From positions 23,305,294 to 23,369,293 of the forward strand of contig NC_063155.1 of the NCBI RefSeq assembly GCF_020921035.1: a DNA stretch of 64,000 nucleotides, read 5' to 3'. The stretch comes from Rhodamnia argentea (lineage: Eukaryota; Streptophyta; Magnoliopsida; Myrtales; Myrtaceae). The notes below the pieces were generated by a model. The model ran no database searches, was not told the origin of the DNA, and worked only from the letters and a program-made list of their open reading frames with translations. Shown here piece by piece: positions 1 through 11,420 of the stretch (position 1 is its first letter; each line of letters begins with the position of its first letter). The translations under genes were made by a program, and so were the position numbers.

Positions 1-1
1 G

Positions 2-268
2 AGGAGCTTCATTGGTGCTTGCAGAAACCATGGCCATTTGGTTAAGTTAGATGATGACCTGATGAAACTTCTTATAAAACTAGAACCTGACGTTGGAGCA
101 AACTATGTGCTTGCTGCGAACATGTCTTCCTTATCTAGTAGTTGGACTGATGCTGCTGAAATGTGGTTATTCATGAAAAGGAGGGGTTTAAAGAAAGCTC
201 CAGGTTCTAGCTGGGTCGAGGTGAATGCCAGTTCTGTTGAAGGGATCAAAGAAGAAGCTGTTGGATGA
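2..268 (+). CDS. Pentatricopeptide repeat protein, C-terminal end (partial)
   Basis: The reading frame enters from the left edge and ends at TGA at 266-268, giving 88 residues. The start GACRNHGHL, the middle KLEPDVGANYVLAANM and the end KRRGLKKAPGSSWVEV match the E motif that follows the last PPR repeats in plant PLS-class proteins. Such proteins bind organelle RNA, often for C-to-U editing. There is no DYW domain after the E motif, so this is an E-class member. The usual Y/L of the E motif (YVLLSN) is YVLAAN here, a mild change. The repeats and the organelle-targeting peptide lie outside the window. Confidence 0.88.
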   Translation, partial: RSFIGACRNHGHLVKLDDDLMKLLIKLEPDVGANYVLAANMSSLSSSWTDAAEMWLFMKRRGLKKAPGSSWVEVNASSVEGIKEEAVG

Positions 269-1844
269 GGTTAGACTTCATTATGAGGAATCCTTCATAC
301 TGTTTGTCTTCTTTCTTCTCGAGCATGTTTTAAATAAATGATTAAACTGTCCTAACGTAGATCTTGGAGTGGAGGAACCTAACCTGTGTCCTGTACAGAA
401 CACTTCGACTTTGCTACTAATAGGATCCTTGAAAAAACTGACACTGTAAATGTATTGCGATCGAAATTCTGCATTTCCTAATGGTAACTGGTAAGGATTA
501 TACCGTGGCAAATGGTCATCTCATCTTCATCTGGACTTTCTTTGATGCAGTCTAGAATCAGGCATCCACCTCAGGAAATGATTCTGGCGATGCTTGTGTC
601 CTGAGAATTAGATATCTGACGACAGCATATTTTTGTCAACCGCGCTTTTGAAAATAGGCTTCTCTAGAATACAGTCGAAGTTGGTGGGAGTGGAAAGTTC
701 GTGAACTTCTTTTCCCGGGGAAGAAGCAATGATGGTATGCGGGGAATAAGCATCAGCTGTCTCTTTGCTAGCAGCCGCGTTAATATAGAAGATGCAAGTG
801 GAAGCGCATGAACATAGGTGTAACGCAGGCCTTTTTCTTGGTTGATGGATGGGATAAATGCCTATTTCGCTTTAGAATGTGTTGGTTATGTAATCAACCG
901 ATTCATATACTGCAAATGATACGAATTATTGGAATTCTCATCCTGGGCGAAGCAGACAAGTAGGCCAATTTTCCTGCACCATAGCGTGGTGAAACCCTAA
1001 CATCTGACCCTTTTAAACCACCCATCGGATAGCCTAGACCTCAAAGACTGCAAAGTAGATGCCAATGGTGCTCTTTCCACATCGGCATACACTGCAACTT
1101 GAATATTCGCAGGGTTCGCAGAATTGAGCAGTTCGGTCGCATTATGCCTTTCCCTCCTTTTGACAGCCTTTGCATTCCAAGTTTCCTTTCTAACCATTTC
1201 TTTTGATCTGGCAAGAGAAACAAGGAATGAAACTGCACTAAGACACCAAAATTGTTCATGATGCAGGTGCTTCGTTGACTGGCAAACATCTCATACTCGT
1301 CGGCTTGAACGATGGTTGTTTGATTGTCTCCGAAAGAACGGTTTCGAAAGATCCTCAGGTGCAACAAGATTCATGGAATTGATTATTTGCGTTGCCCTGG
1401 AATTTCCTTTTTTGGACAAGAATGTGGGTGTCTCTTGCAGATTTCTGCGGATCTAGGGGTAACTTGATTTTATGGGCGGTCTATGCGTTAAGATTCACCA
1501 TTCCAAGACCAAGCAGAGCAGTACAATAGTAGTCCTGGTTGAAGAAGGGACCTCAGTGAGGCTGGATTGTCAGTCACGTGCCTGCACATGGTAAGAGGTA
1601 AATCTCTCACTAGACGACTTACATGACTTACTGAATCAGTAGTCCTTTAACATAACGGGACAAAAGTCAGGAAGAACACGGCTCAATTATTTTTTCCTAC
1701 TACCAGAAAAAAAGGACACAACCTCTACTAAATAAACACAACAAGGTGTCCGCTTTCCATTGTTTGAGTGTGTAGTGAGCGCAGTGCCTACCCAGAGTTC
1801 ATTCATCCCTTCACCATCAACCCTCCCAGGTAGACTCATCACTC
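269..1844. other. Gene-less stretch after the PPR gene
   Basis: Only short frames without recognisable motifs are seen. The first few hundred bases are probably the 3' UTR of the PPR gene. A TATA-like sequence near 1725-1735 may serve the small membrane protein gene that starts at 1845. Confidence 0.5.
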
Positions 1845-2192
1845 ATGGCTTGGGCCACCAGATCAAGCATTGCAGGTTTCTACCTATCAGATCAGTGGTT
1901 CCTCACAGCAGCCACCATAGTCGTCGGTGGAATCCTGGGTTATGTTGTTTACGATGCGGTCATGGCCACGGCCTCAGAGCTACTGCAGCGTTTACTGGTG
2001 ATTTCTCCTTTGCTTCTGGTCATCACGGTCCACTGGCTCTCAGCAGGTAGCCACCTGAGCTTACCGCTGCCAGGGTCCGAGCCTGGGGCCATCCATCGAG
2101 CTGGGGGCTCGCCTTGGGGCGTAGCTTTAGTTCTCCTGCTTCTTTTATTTCTCATAACCTACCAACCTTCCTTGCATGGTCTCATCTTTTAG
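1845..2192 (+). CDS. Small plant membrane protein, diverged paralogue (GGSPWG family)
   Basis: A 115-residue protein with three hydrophobic stretches: about 17-40, 50-65 and 91-106. The core HRAGGSPWGVALVLLLL matches the protein at 3490-3873 (minus strand), and both carry the string VHxLSAG about 35 residues before it. Plants have a family of small uncharacterised membrane proteins with HRAGGSPWGVA followed by a last helix and HERWFPL. Here the C-terminus reads SLHGLIF instead, so this copy has diverged at its end. The start at 1845 is the first Met that includes the first helix. No biochemical role is known to me. Confidence 0.6.
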   Translation: MAWATRSSIAGFYLSDQWFLTAATIVVGGILGYVVYDAVMATASELLQRLLVISPLLLVITVHWLSAGSHLSLPLPGSEPGAIHRAGGSPWGVALVLLLLLFLITYQPSLHGLIF

Positions 2193-3489
2193 CGCACTAG
2201 ACCAACTCTTTAAGGCCCGCGAGTAGGAGTTGGTACATTAATCAAGTTTAGTCAAGGAGCTCATAAGACTCTGCTATGCTAGGATATGCATGTATTAGCA
2301 GCAGAAGTGTGTGCTTACTTTTGGCATAATAAGAGCCTGGTCGATGTATGTTTTTGTTGACGGACGGTGTTCTCATGCTCAAAGTGAAAATGTTAAGCAG
2401 AAGAAAACATGGGTTCCGGTAATGTTGGAGAATCTCTACCTCTCTTGCACGCACTCACGGATTTGAGGTTAGATTAGGATGTAGTGCCTGATGGTTTTAT
2501 TTTTCCTCCCCTCCCATTCACAATCAAATCATAGAGCTAGTGAATTCTGTCACCCAACAGGTTAAGACGGAGCAACATTGTATAGCAGAAGAAGTTGAAT
2601 CCATGGAGTCCAACTTGAATTGTAGTCTCGAAGAACAGGCAGAGATACACAGTTTTCCACTTATCAGTGAACTCTTCTTCTGGTCTGAGCTTCGCAGTGG
2701 GCCTGCTGCTAAAGTGACCGATGACTCACGTGCCTTGCAATAAGATACTGCCATTTTAAAGAGTACGGCTTCTGCTCCGTTGCCCCCAATGTCGTGTCGC
2801 CTTTCCTCTTTTGTTTTTTAACTTTTCTTTGTTGGCAGCTTGTGACCTTTCATATATTCCCTCTATTTCTTCTTTTTACCCCACTCTTGTCATCGTTTGT
2901 TCTTCCCCCTGAAATTAATGTTACTCTTACTGAGTCTACAGATTCCTACGGTAGATTAAGATTACATACCTCTTTCCGATTCGCAGGATTCGATCCCGGA
3001 TCTGGTCCCTCACGTTGGATATAGTTTGGAAACAATTTTTGAAAATATATAAAAATAGAATATGAAAAAAAAAAATCAAATAAAAAAGAAAATATTCGAA
3101 AAGCTAGATGACCGATGCGTCGATACACGATCATTTGTGGGTATCCGCGTAAACATGGTCAATACCGGCCTGCATCATGAGGAAATTTTGCTTCTTGATC
3201 AACGAAGGTTTTTTTACTTTCAAGGTCATTCGAATCGGTCAAGATCCATCTAGATGATTTCAGGACCAAATAGTCCTTATTATATCTTCTACCAAGAGCA
3301 CAATAAATCTAGTTTAGTGAAGCGATGCTCGATATCATCCTCGAACTAAGACAATACAAAATTCGCAGTTCAATTTTACGTATATATGAGCATACATGTA
3401 CATATTCATATAGTACATACATCAAAACTGATTAGTGCTATCAACTTCTTGAGGTACGTAACAACGTAACACACCAAATTTATCCCTCA
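2193..3489. other. Intergenic region between the convergent membrane protein genes
   Basis: No gene recognised. A frame at 2540-2743 (67 residues) has no family signature. Near 2985-3000 there is a short string resembling a tRNA B box on the minus strand, without a convincing A box. The rest is AT-rich. Confidence 0.4.
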
Positions 3490-3873
3490 CTATCGTCTAG
3501 TCACCAAGGGAAACCACCGCTCATGGAAAGAAGACTGATGCGAGATCATGTAGAGGAGAAACACAAGGAGGAGCGCGACCCCCCACGGCGATCCCCCGGC
3601 CCGGTGGAGTGACTCCCTCTCCGGAAGCGAAACGATCAGCGGGACCCGGCGCCGGTCCCCGGCCGACAAGAAGTGGACGGCCAGGAGGAGGACGAGGGGG
3701 CAAAGGATGAGGAATAGCCTCACCTGAGCGACCAGGTCTTGGAACATGTACTCATAGTTGCTGTACCAGGAGAATCCCAGAACGAGGAAGAGGACGAAGA
3801 CGAAGAAGCACAGGTGGAGAGGGAAAGAGAAGTGATCCAAGTAATAGTAATAGTTGGAGTAGTAACGAGCCAT
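3490..3873 (-). CDS. Small plant membrane protein (GGSPWG family)
   Basis: A 127-residue protein with predicted membrane helices at about 15-36, 50-70 and 94-110. It has the family core LHRAGGSPWGVALLL and the C-terminal string FHERWFPL that I recognise from other plant genomes as a small uncharacterised transmembrane family. A TATA box (minus strand, rc of 3939-3947) lies about 70 bp from the ATG, and the 5' UTR holds a CT-rich tract. It is the canonical paralogue of the gene at 1845-2192, facing it tail to tail. Length and ends look complete. Confidence 0.75.
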   Translation of the reverse strand: MARYYSNYYYYLDHFSFPLHLCFFVFVLFLVLGFSWYSNYEYMFQDLVAQVRLFLILCPLVLLLAVHFLSAGDRRRVPLIVSLPERESLHRAGGSPWGVALLLVFLLYMISHQSSFHERWFPLVTRR

Positions 3874-3938
3874 CTCTAGAGAGAGACAGAGAGAGAGAGA
3901 GAGTATCTTGAATAAAGAGATGCGTGTTGCTGATGAAG

Positions 3939-3947
3939 CTTTTATAG
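3939..3947 (-). promoter_or_regulatory. TATA box of the 3490-3873 gene
   Basis: CTATAAAAG on the minus strand, about 66-74 bp before the ATG, followed by a (CT)n-rich leader. Confidence 0.6.
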
Positions 3948-4696
3948 GAAAGCTAAAACAACGGTATCTTTCGTCTAGAACGAACTAGGGTTTTTCTCGG
4001 AACGATTTCGCTAGATGCATAATATCTTCTTCTTCTTCTTTTCGAAAGTAAGGTAGATGACCATATAGCATGAGCTACGTGCACCACATCTCTCACTAAT
4101 TCTTAGTGGTTAGAACAGTAATTCTTTGGCTAGCTCTCGAGATGACATATGTGGTGTCCTCTGTTCAAATTTAGCAACATAAATAACTTTAACTTTAGCT
4201 TTTGGGGGGGAATCGTATATACTTGCGAGGGAGGCATGAGAATTTTGGCAAAGTGGGTCAGAGATAATAGTTGGCAACAGGTTCGGACCGCTAAGGGAAC
4301 GCCACATAACACCGACCATGGTTCCAGAGGATGCGAATCCATAAGAAAAGCTAGGGTTTCTGGCTTCTGAATATCGAAAGAGGAATCTCAAATTACTTGT
4401 CTTCTTCATGAAGTTTTTGCCCACCCCTACTGAAGAATACGCCACTTAAAGAAGAACAAAACGTTGAGCCCACATGAGTAAAACTTTGAATTCTCCCCGG
4501 TCCCCCCTCTGTCTCTCTCTATAGCATATAGGACTCCTGCAACAATGAGCTTAAACTTGGGTAACTTCGTTGCTTTGTATAACCATGAGTTGCACTTTGC
4601 CTAGATGCCCATATTCATGATACCGTGGCTCAAAAGCCCCAAATTACTGAGGTAAATATGTTCTTTTCACACGGGGAACGGTGATAGAAAAGTCGG

Positions 4697-5005
4697 GGAA
4701 AAATTGTAAAAAAAGTCTTACACATTTTGCATTTTTGCCAATTCGATCCTAAATCTTTTAAGGTTGCCGATTCGATCCTAAACCATTTTATCTTTTGCCG
4801 ATTCAGTCCTATTGATCGGAAATTGTTGGCGTGGACGCCGATCATCCCTACGCCACGCCGACGTGGACAAATTTAATAGTTTTTTAATACCCTTTATTTA
4901 TTTTTTAGTCTTTTCTCACTGGCCTTTGAACCCAAGAAAAAAAATCAAAATATTAAAAAAAAAACAAAAAATTTATTGAAAAATTACTAAAAAATTATCC
5001 ACGTT
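4697..5005. mobile_element. Fragment of a long-TIR MITE (left half)
   Basis: The repeated phrase 'TTCGATCCTAAA' within AT-rich DNA, followed by a GC-richer core about a 'GCGTGGACGCCGAT' string, matches the organisation of the elements at 52.4 and 53.3 kb. No right-hand inverted half is seen, so it is truncated. A related left half stands at the same relative place of the second duplication unit (11868-12075). Confidence 0.4.
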
Positions 5006-5544
5006 AACGCCCGGTGAGATCGCCCTCGCCCAGATCTGGCCAATTGCTGGGTTACATTGGGAACACACCCCAAAAGCAAGCTGTTGCGAGCTAGAGGGTA
5101 TGACGCTGAATATACAGTAAGCTGAAGTTTGATTAGATTCTTTTTGTATGGGGACTACATGTTTCGAGAGAGAGGGATGATTAAGGAGAGATTCGACAGG
5201 ATTCAGCTGGCCAATTGCTGGGTTACATTAGGAATTAAGGAATGATCACCAGATCTTAGGAGGATTGACAGGGGATTCGTGATTGTGCCCAACATCATAA
5301 CCGAGTCCACGTGAGCCTATCTTAATCACATAGGTGCGCTTATCCCTTCTAAGGACAAGATTAGCTATGATATGACACCTGTATTATCGTGTAATGGATT
5401 TAAAAGCACATTCATCAGACTAAGAACAGAAGGATTATCGAAGTACATGATCACACGAATCGCTGCACTGCAGCTTTGGTTTGGCCCGCAAGTAAAAGTG
5501 GACATGGGTTTTCTTCTTCTTCTGTACAGACTCTGCAAAACAGT

Positions 5545-6000
5545 AGGCCGAACCAAAAGCTAGGGTTAAGCATAGAAAGCGTGCATAAATGGAGATGATC
5601 GAGTTATGCAGTGATACTGCTTCCGAAGCTGGTGGCTCTCTTGCATGCATATCTTCAAAGGAAAATAAAATAAACATAACTCATTTTTACTCAATGACTC
5701 GCTTACATACCTATATTTTTGTAAATACCATCCACATGTTTCTTAGCAATATCCCACAATGAAAAGACCAAATGACCCTCCGTACAAATCCGTTTTAGCA
5801 TCTTACTTAGGATTTGGGTGGTTGAAATTTTAGTTAATTTGGTGCGTTTTGCCAGGATTTTTTCGGTCAGGATTTGAGGATTGATGCTTTTTTCAAAAGA
5901 AAATGACATTTTCGTAAGTACGAAGACAAGGATAACTGATGAGAACTTGCAAAATTATCCCCAAAGATAAATGTGTATAGATAACAAGTTTACAAACGTA
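5545..6000. repeat. Dirigent-associated downstream block, copy 1
   Basis: The block begins with the words 'CTAGGGTTAAG' and 'GCGTGCATAAATGGAGATG', and later has 'GAAAATGACATTTTC' and 'CTCAAAGATAAA'-like words. Similar blocks lie near 11085-11340, 12640-13690 (interrupted by a MITE) and 18985-20310 (interrupted by a MITE). No coding function is seen; it looks like 3' flanking DNA copied with the dirigent genes. Confidence 0.55.
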
Positions 6001-6579
6001 AAATCCCAAAAAACAAAAGAAAAATTTAAGACCGTGGTCGATTCAAGTCACGTGCTCAAATCTAGACAAGAGTTTCACTTCCTCTCCAAGGCAAACATGT
6101 GTTCTTTTTCGTTATTGGGAGAAACAGCATGTCTTTTTGTGGGAAAGACATGTAAAAGTTCATTAATGTAATAGTTATTTTCACGTGCTCAATACTTTTC
6201 GAGGCTCGGTCTCTCTTGTAAAAATCGAAAGATTGTTTGAAGTCTAAGCTATGTAAACTTCATTAACATAGGTATGGCAAATTCTTATGCTTGCGAAAAG
6301 GGAGTATGCACAAATTAGAATTTGAGAACTCTTTCCGAAATTGTAAGTAGGTTGACAGCGTAAACCACATTGGTTCTAACAGTTGAAGTTACTGGAAAAC
6401 GTGGTGAACATGTTTTCCATCTCCACAAGTTGAAGCCATGACTGTTCGATATCAATAAGGTGAGCAAGTGAACGGATATCTTAGGCCATAAAAGAAGTAT
6501 TACACGATGATTTCTTAGCAGATCATTAGAGAGAAACCAAACATCACATCTTAGGTAAGAAATTGTCAAATTAGAATTG

Positions 6580-7145
6580 CTAATGCCACACATAGACATC
6601 ACATTCTACTATTGCGTACAAGGTCTTCTTGTTAAATTCATAGGTCCTCAAGAGAATGTAGCCTCTCGCGAACCGGAAAGCGCCGGTCCCGCCCATGACC
6701 GGCATCTCTCTAACCTTTGCGAAGATGGAGTTCCTCCCTAGCACGGTCAATGTGCTGCCTTTGTACTGTCCTTCCGTGAAGACCAAGTTCGTGGCCTGTA
6801 ATAAGGCGACCTCCTCTTGTGAAGCCGGCGCATAGAGACCCTGAGCCCTCCCTATGATGCCCGAGCTCAGGTTAGGCTCCGTCGTCAATAGGTCGTCGAT
6901 CATGTATATACCATCCCGAAGTAAGTGGACGAGTTGGAGCGTTGCGGGACTATATTAACCGCGCTCAGGTTAGGGCCAATTGAAGTGTCATGAAAGAAGA
7001 AGTGGATATGGGTCAGCTTCTCTTTCCTGGGGATCGTCCTATGTGGGTTCGCCTTGAGGGTCTTGGAGTAGCCGCGGCCTTTTCCGGCGGCCGCCGCCAT
7101 GGCTAGGCAAGAGAGGAGGAAGACAGCAAAGATGAGCCTTGACAT
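6580..7145 (-). pseudogene. Dirigent protein copy A, frameshifted
   Basis: The first frame (7145 down to 6900) starts MSRLIFAVFLLSCLA, a signal peptide, and runs through KEKLTHIHFFFHD to STYFGMV. The second frame (6903 down to 6580) carries [29 protein letters not shown] and ends in YVWH. Between GGG and ATC the intact copy at 15248-15808 has 12 bases and this copy has 14, a +2 shift that causes a stop just after the join. Dirigent proteins act in the apoplast and steer the coupling of phenoxy radicals into lignans. The promoter TATA is also altered (TATAAGTG). Probably a recent pseudogene. Confidence 0.8.
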
Positions 7146-7600
7146 TGAGATGGTTCAACGGGTGGTGCATGCATGGTTAGGGAATCTGACTTCACTTATA
7201 ATCAACAAAAACTATAGAGAATCAGAGATTAGGGTTTGCCATGTGTTGCGGTTGGTGGGATTCACATGCCAACGGTGAACAAGACAAGAAACCATAATGT
7301 CACAAAACGGGATCGTCGGTTGGAGGCAGCTACGGAATATACTGGCATGAAATTTTAACTCAATACTTTTAGAGTAATTTTTCAATGCTCTTTCGAGTTT
7401 GTATGGTAATCGATCATATTTCCTTTGAGTAAATTTGGCACGACTTCATAGATGATAAGGACAATGGCTAATCGTAAACTCGCTCCTCAAAAGGGATTGG
7501 TTGTGGAATAATTATGGACCATAAGAGCCCCGAGCTTTACCCAAAACTCCAGTGAAAAAGTAAATTAAGGATGTATTTGTTTCGTGAATAATACGTAATC
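7146..7600. promoter_or_regulatory. Upstream region of dirigent copy A
   Basis: About 300 bp is closely similar to the upstream region of copy B (15809-16200), including 'GATTAGGGTTTGCCATGTG' read on the plus strand. The degraded TATA near 7195 reads TATAAGTG on the minus strand. The last five bases, TAATC, are the target duplication of the solo LTR. Confidence 0.5.
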
Positions 7601-10565
7601 TGTAACGCCCCGAAATTGGGGGATCAAAATAGTAAAATCTAGTCTATGGAACGACTAGAAAATTTCAATTTGATGCCCAAGAGTGGATATTAAGAAACTA
7701 GAAATCATAAATTGGAAATTTCCGGGATCGTTACTCGAATCGGAATAAATTCTGATTAAATGAGTAATTGCATCCAAAAATTAGAAATTTCATATTAAGC
7801 CTCATTCGGGCTAAATTGACTCAAGTTTGGGTTAAATAACCCTCCGTCGGATTTCTGGATGCTTGAACAATCTAGGATGTGAAATTACCAAAATACCCTT
7901 GGCCAAAGTGAAAATTTCGAAAAAGCCCCTAGGGTTTTATTTGCTAAAAGACAAGGTTATTAGTGAGATGGGCCCCACCTTATCATCTTAGCCTACTTGG
8001 TCAAAATTCCAGATCTCTCTCTCTCTCTCTCTCCCGCCCAAGTACACGTACACCCCCCCTCTCAACCGACTTGCAGCAGCCCTCTTTCTTCCTCTCTATT
8101 CTTCATTTTCGACCATTAGACCCACCGCACGAGCTACCGGGACAAACTACGACACTCGTAGAATCCCATCGACACCATCGGACCGTCGCCGCACCGTCGG
8201 AGTCACCGGAGAACCGACTAGAATCAAGTCGGGCAGCTTGTCCTGTTTTGGGCCGAATCTCTTGTTGCAACCGCTTGGCACTTGCCGCTTGAGTCCCGGC
8301 TACCATCGCCGCCTTCCACGGCAACTCCAGCCTTCCCCGGACCGCTACCAACCATCCTGCGCCGCTCGCAGCCTCCGCAAAGTCGTCGGAAAGGTTGGAA
8401 CGACCTCGAACCCCGCCCCGCTCTATTTTGAGTTTCTGTGACACCGGTTACGTGTCCGCCTTCCAACGGTCGCCACACCGCCTTTCTCCGCCCACCTTCG
8501 GCCACCAAACACTCTCCAACACCCCCTCAAACTTTGGCCACCAGCCCCGCGACGTCCCGTTGCCGCCGGAGCTCTGAAACAACCCCCGACCACCTCCCCC
8601 GTTTCTGTTTTCCCGCACCCGCGAAGCCGTCTTGCACCTGTTTCGCTTGCTACGAACGCCTACTCCGGCCACCGTGAGCTACCACCGGCCATCGCCATCT
8701 CCCTCCGACCACCTTGCAACTCCACCGCCAACCCCGAAGCCAACCACCACCCATAGACCCTCAAAACAGCCTCCCTCGCCCGTGCCTTGCTCTGTCTCCC
8801 GAGGGTGCCTTGTTTTTGCTGGGCTGGGCCGAATCTGTTGGGCCCAATTATATGGGCCCACGAGCTGGGCTGAGACCCAATTTGTTTGGGCACGAAGTTG
8901 GGCCCTATATTAGGCCCGTGGACACATTAAACCGAAAGTTGGGCCTGTGGTTTGAGGATTTTGGTTCGCGGTCCGTTCGAGCCCCAAAGTTTATGCCGAG
9001 GATTTTTCCAAGGATTGTCGTTGGCCTAATCTCGCTCAATTAACGGTGAGTCAACCTCTAATCCTTGGTTAGGTCATTAATTACGTTCGGATTAGTTTAT
9101 TTAGATTATTAGATGTTTAGATAGCTCGATTAGAGCCGGTTTAGGTTAGAAACTTGAGTTAAGTTTAATGGCCCTAATTGGTTAAGTTAGTCTGATTAGC
9201 TAGGATTCTATGGCTAATTGGATGAGATTGATTGATTGAATGATCGCTATTGATTGATCGGGAGTGAGCGATGCATTAGAAACGAGCATGCGATCAATTG
9301 ACTAATCGAATCGACTAATATTAAGTTGTCTCTTGAATTGAATATAATTGCACCTAATTCGATCAATATTCATTATTGAATTGATTGCCTTGCTTGAATT
9401 GATCGTCTAAATCGATTGTATGATTAAATATTTTGATTGACCATTGGTGGATTGGATGTCTAGTTTGGGGGTAAATAGCCTCGTTATGCGTGTAAAGCTT
9501 AGTAGACAATTTCATACATTCGTATGATTATATTTTGGCATCAATTGCACGTATTGACATGAAAACGGCCTTGGGTCGAGTCTTTGTGTACGACCGTGCG
9601 AGCATTCGCCTATAAGGAAAGTTGATAAATTGGCGTGATCGATTGGCATACTTGTGTAGACATGTGATGGTTATCGTCGGCCTGGGGGTACTAGGGGATG
9701 ATATCTAATATACCTAATGTATTTGTCCCGGGGGTACTAGGGAGATCATTATTGTTGGCCCGGGGTACTAGGGGACGATATCTAGTATATCTATTATATC
9801 CGTCCCGAGGGTATCGGGGGGATTATGATCGTCGGCTCGGGGGTACCCGGGGACGATATCGGATATATTCGTCCCGGGAGTACTAGGGGGACTATCGGTT
9901 GCCATGGCTGAAAGAAATGGAATGATGCATTGTTTTGCCAAAGAGAGCATCGATTGATTAGAATATTGGCACCCACCGACTAGTGTGCCTAATTAAATAA
10001 CCCTAATTATTTCGATCGAACTATGTGATATTCTGCTAGTGAATTGATTTGGGGTGATTGACGTATCAAGTTGTTCTTATATGTTGTGCGGTTTCCTGAC
10101 GGGTAAATTACATGTAATTGATTAACGGGATGTTCCGAATGAATCAATGCCCTAGCCAGGCTTAGGCGTTGACCCAATGGGATTTATTTCTCATCTCGTT
10201 GTGGTTAACCTTTTTCGTGTCCGAAATGATGGAGTTTAGGGTTTTGTTGGAATTGATGCTGAGGGCTATGTTGACATAGCCCCTTACCCGGAGTAGATAC
10301 GAGTTGACCCTACCCACTCTGAAATATGGAGCTAAATAGTGTATTGTCTTGATTGGTTAATACGAGTCTGTCAATAAAATGATATTTTTGCGCTAACATG
10401 TTTCCTGCTTTTCTATTCCCGTGATATGATATTGTCTAGGAGTCTTATAAGTTTTCGCATGCGTACTTAATCTCAAAGGTCGGTAGCGTGCCTGGGACGC
10501 TATCCTTTATGACCCGAGGGACGAGTTGGTAGGGATGCCGCGTGCTCGAAGATCGGGGCGTGACA
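7601..10565. mobile_element. Solo LTR of a Ty3/Gypsy-type retrotransposon
   Basis: The element begins TGTAACGCCCCGA and ends TCGGGGCGTGACA, so the ends are inverted and of the TG...CA type. It is flanked by a perfect 5-bp direct repeat, TAATC (7596-7600 and 10566-10570). Length is 2,965 bp and no internal retroviral genes are found, so this is a solo LTR, the usual result of recombination between two LTRs. The ends resemble those of large chromovirus (Tekay/Del-like) LTRs. The matching target site in duplication unit 2 is empty, so it inserted after that duplication; the perfect target repeat suggests a fairly young insertion. Confidence 0.8.
9675..9900. repeat. Minisatellite inside the solo LTR
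   Basis: A unit of about 78 bp is repeated nearly three times, beginning at 9675, 9753 and 9830. Each unit holds a 'GTCGGCCCGGGGGTACTAGG'-like word, then 'GACGATATCTA', then 'TCCCGGGGGTACTAGG'. It is GC-rich compared with its surroundings. Confidence 0.75.
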
Positions 10566-10979
10566 TAATCTAAAAGATATTTTCCTAAAAATAAGTGATT
10601 CTATTGCTTGAAATTGTTATTTAATGAAAAATATTATCCTTATCGTTCCCAGTAGAATTTTTTGGATCATCAACAAATGTTAGAACACCATTGTCATATG
10701 AAGAGGTGACTATTCAAAGTTTGGTAGGGTCATGCCTACTCAACTTTTCGACTATTGCACATTCCACAGCTCATGCTTTCCGTTCAGCGTGCGTCATCAT
10801 AACTGGATCTCCCAAATCATTTTTTTGTTCCCAATTTACTATGTTCAAAATCTTGTAATAAGACGTTGTTTGTGATAAACGTGAAAGGTAAGACACATTA
10901 GTACTAGTACTAGATACAACTGCCTCGCATGCACATCATATTCCATTGATCGTGGGATTTATTCGCGGCGAAATATTAG

Positions 10980-11060
10980 GCTTCGTGGGAACGTAGCCTC
11001 CAGAGAACCGAAAAGTGCCGGAACCTCCGACCACCGCCACCTCCGTCACCTTTATCCGAC
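10980..11060 (-). pseudogene. Dirigent remnant 1 (C-terminal fragment)
   Basis: The minus strand reads KVTEVAVVGGSGTFRFSGGYV, which aligns with [21 protein letters not shown] of the neighbouring dirigent proteins. Only about 30 residues are recognisable. The surroundings (about 10680-11130) are similar to 18780-19060, where a second remnant stands. The sequence differs enough from copies A-D to be an older, separate subfamily. Confidence 0.55.
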
Positions 11061-11420
11061 CTCATTCCTCACCTGAACGCTCCTTTGAAGGCCAAAAGAA
11101 AAACTAGGGTTAAGTGTGGAAAGCGTGCCTATAATAAGGAGATGGTTTTTAGTGGGCTTTGAGTGTTTTATGTGGGTGTATGGATTTAGGATTTGATGAT
11201 GGAAATTTTTCCCCTTTTTTTTTATACAGAAAATGACATTTTCTCCAAATAGGTACATAATAATAAGTCACACGAATTTGCAAAGTCATCTCTAAAGATA
11301 AAATTCAAATACATACTTGATCTTCCAAAAATAGGTGTATATAAGTGGGAGATATGCTCTTGATATTTTCCCTCAATTTAACTTCGTCGTATAGGTTCTT
11401 GAATGTGCTTGGATTCGTGA

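Larger units (their letters stand above)
5126..11420. repeat. Tandem segmental duplication, unit 1 (dirigent unit)
   Basis: From about 5126 (GATTCTTTTTGTA, then GACAGGATTCAGCTGG) this DNA runs parallel to the DNA from about 12097. The shared order is a downstream block, dirigent gene, promoter, a second dirigent remnant, and another downstream block. Unit 1 carries a 2,965-bp solo LTR at 7601-10565 that unit 2 lacks. Limits are approximate, read by eye. Confidence 0.7.

Noticed and set aside
2975-3005. tRNA-like B box near GATTCGATCCCGGATC
   Set aside because: No A box at the right distance and no cloverleaf could be drawn; not called a tRNA gene or a SINE.
7963-9043. Several overlapping frames on both strands
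   Set aside because: They lie in the GC-rich part of the solo LTR and have proline/serine-rich low-complexity translations without any domain.
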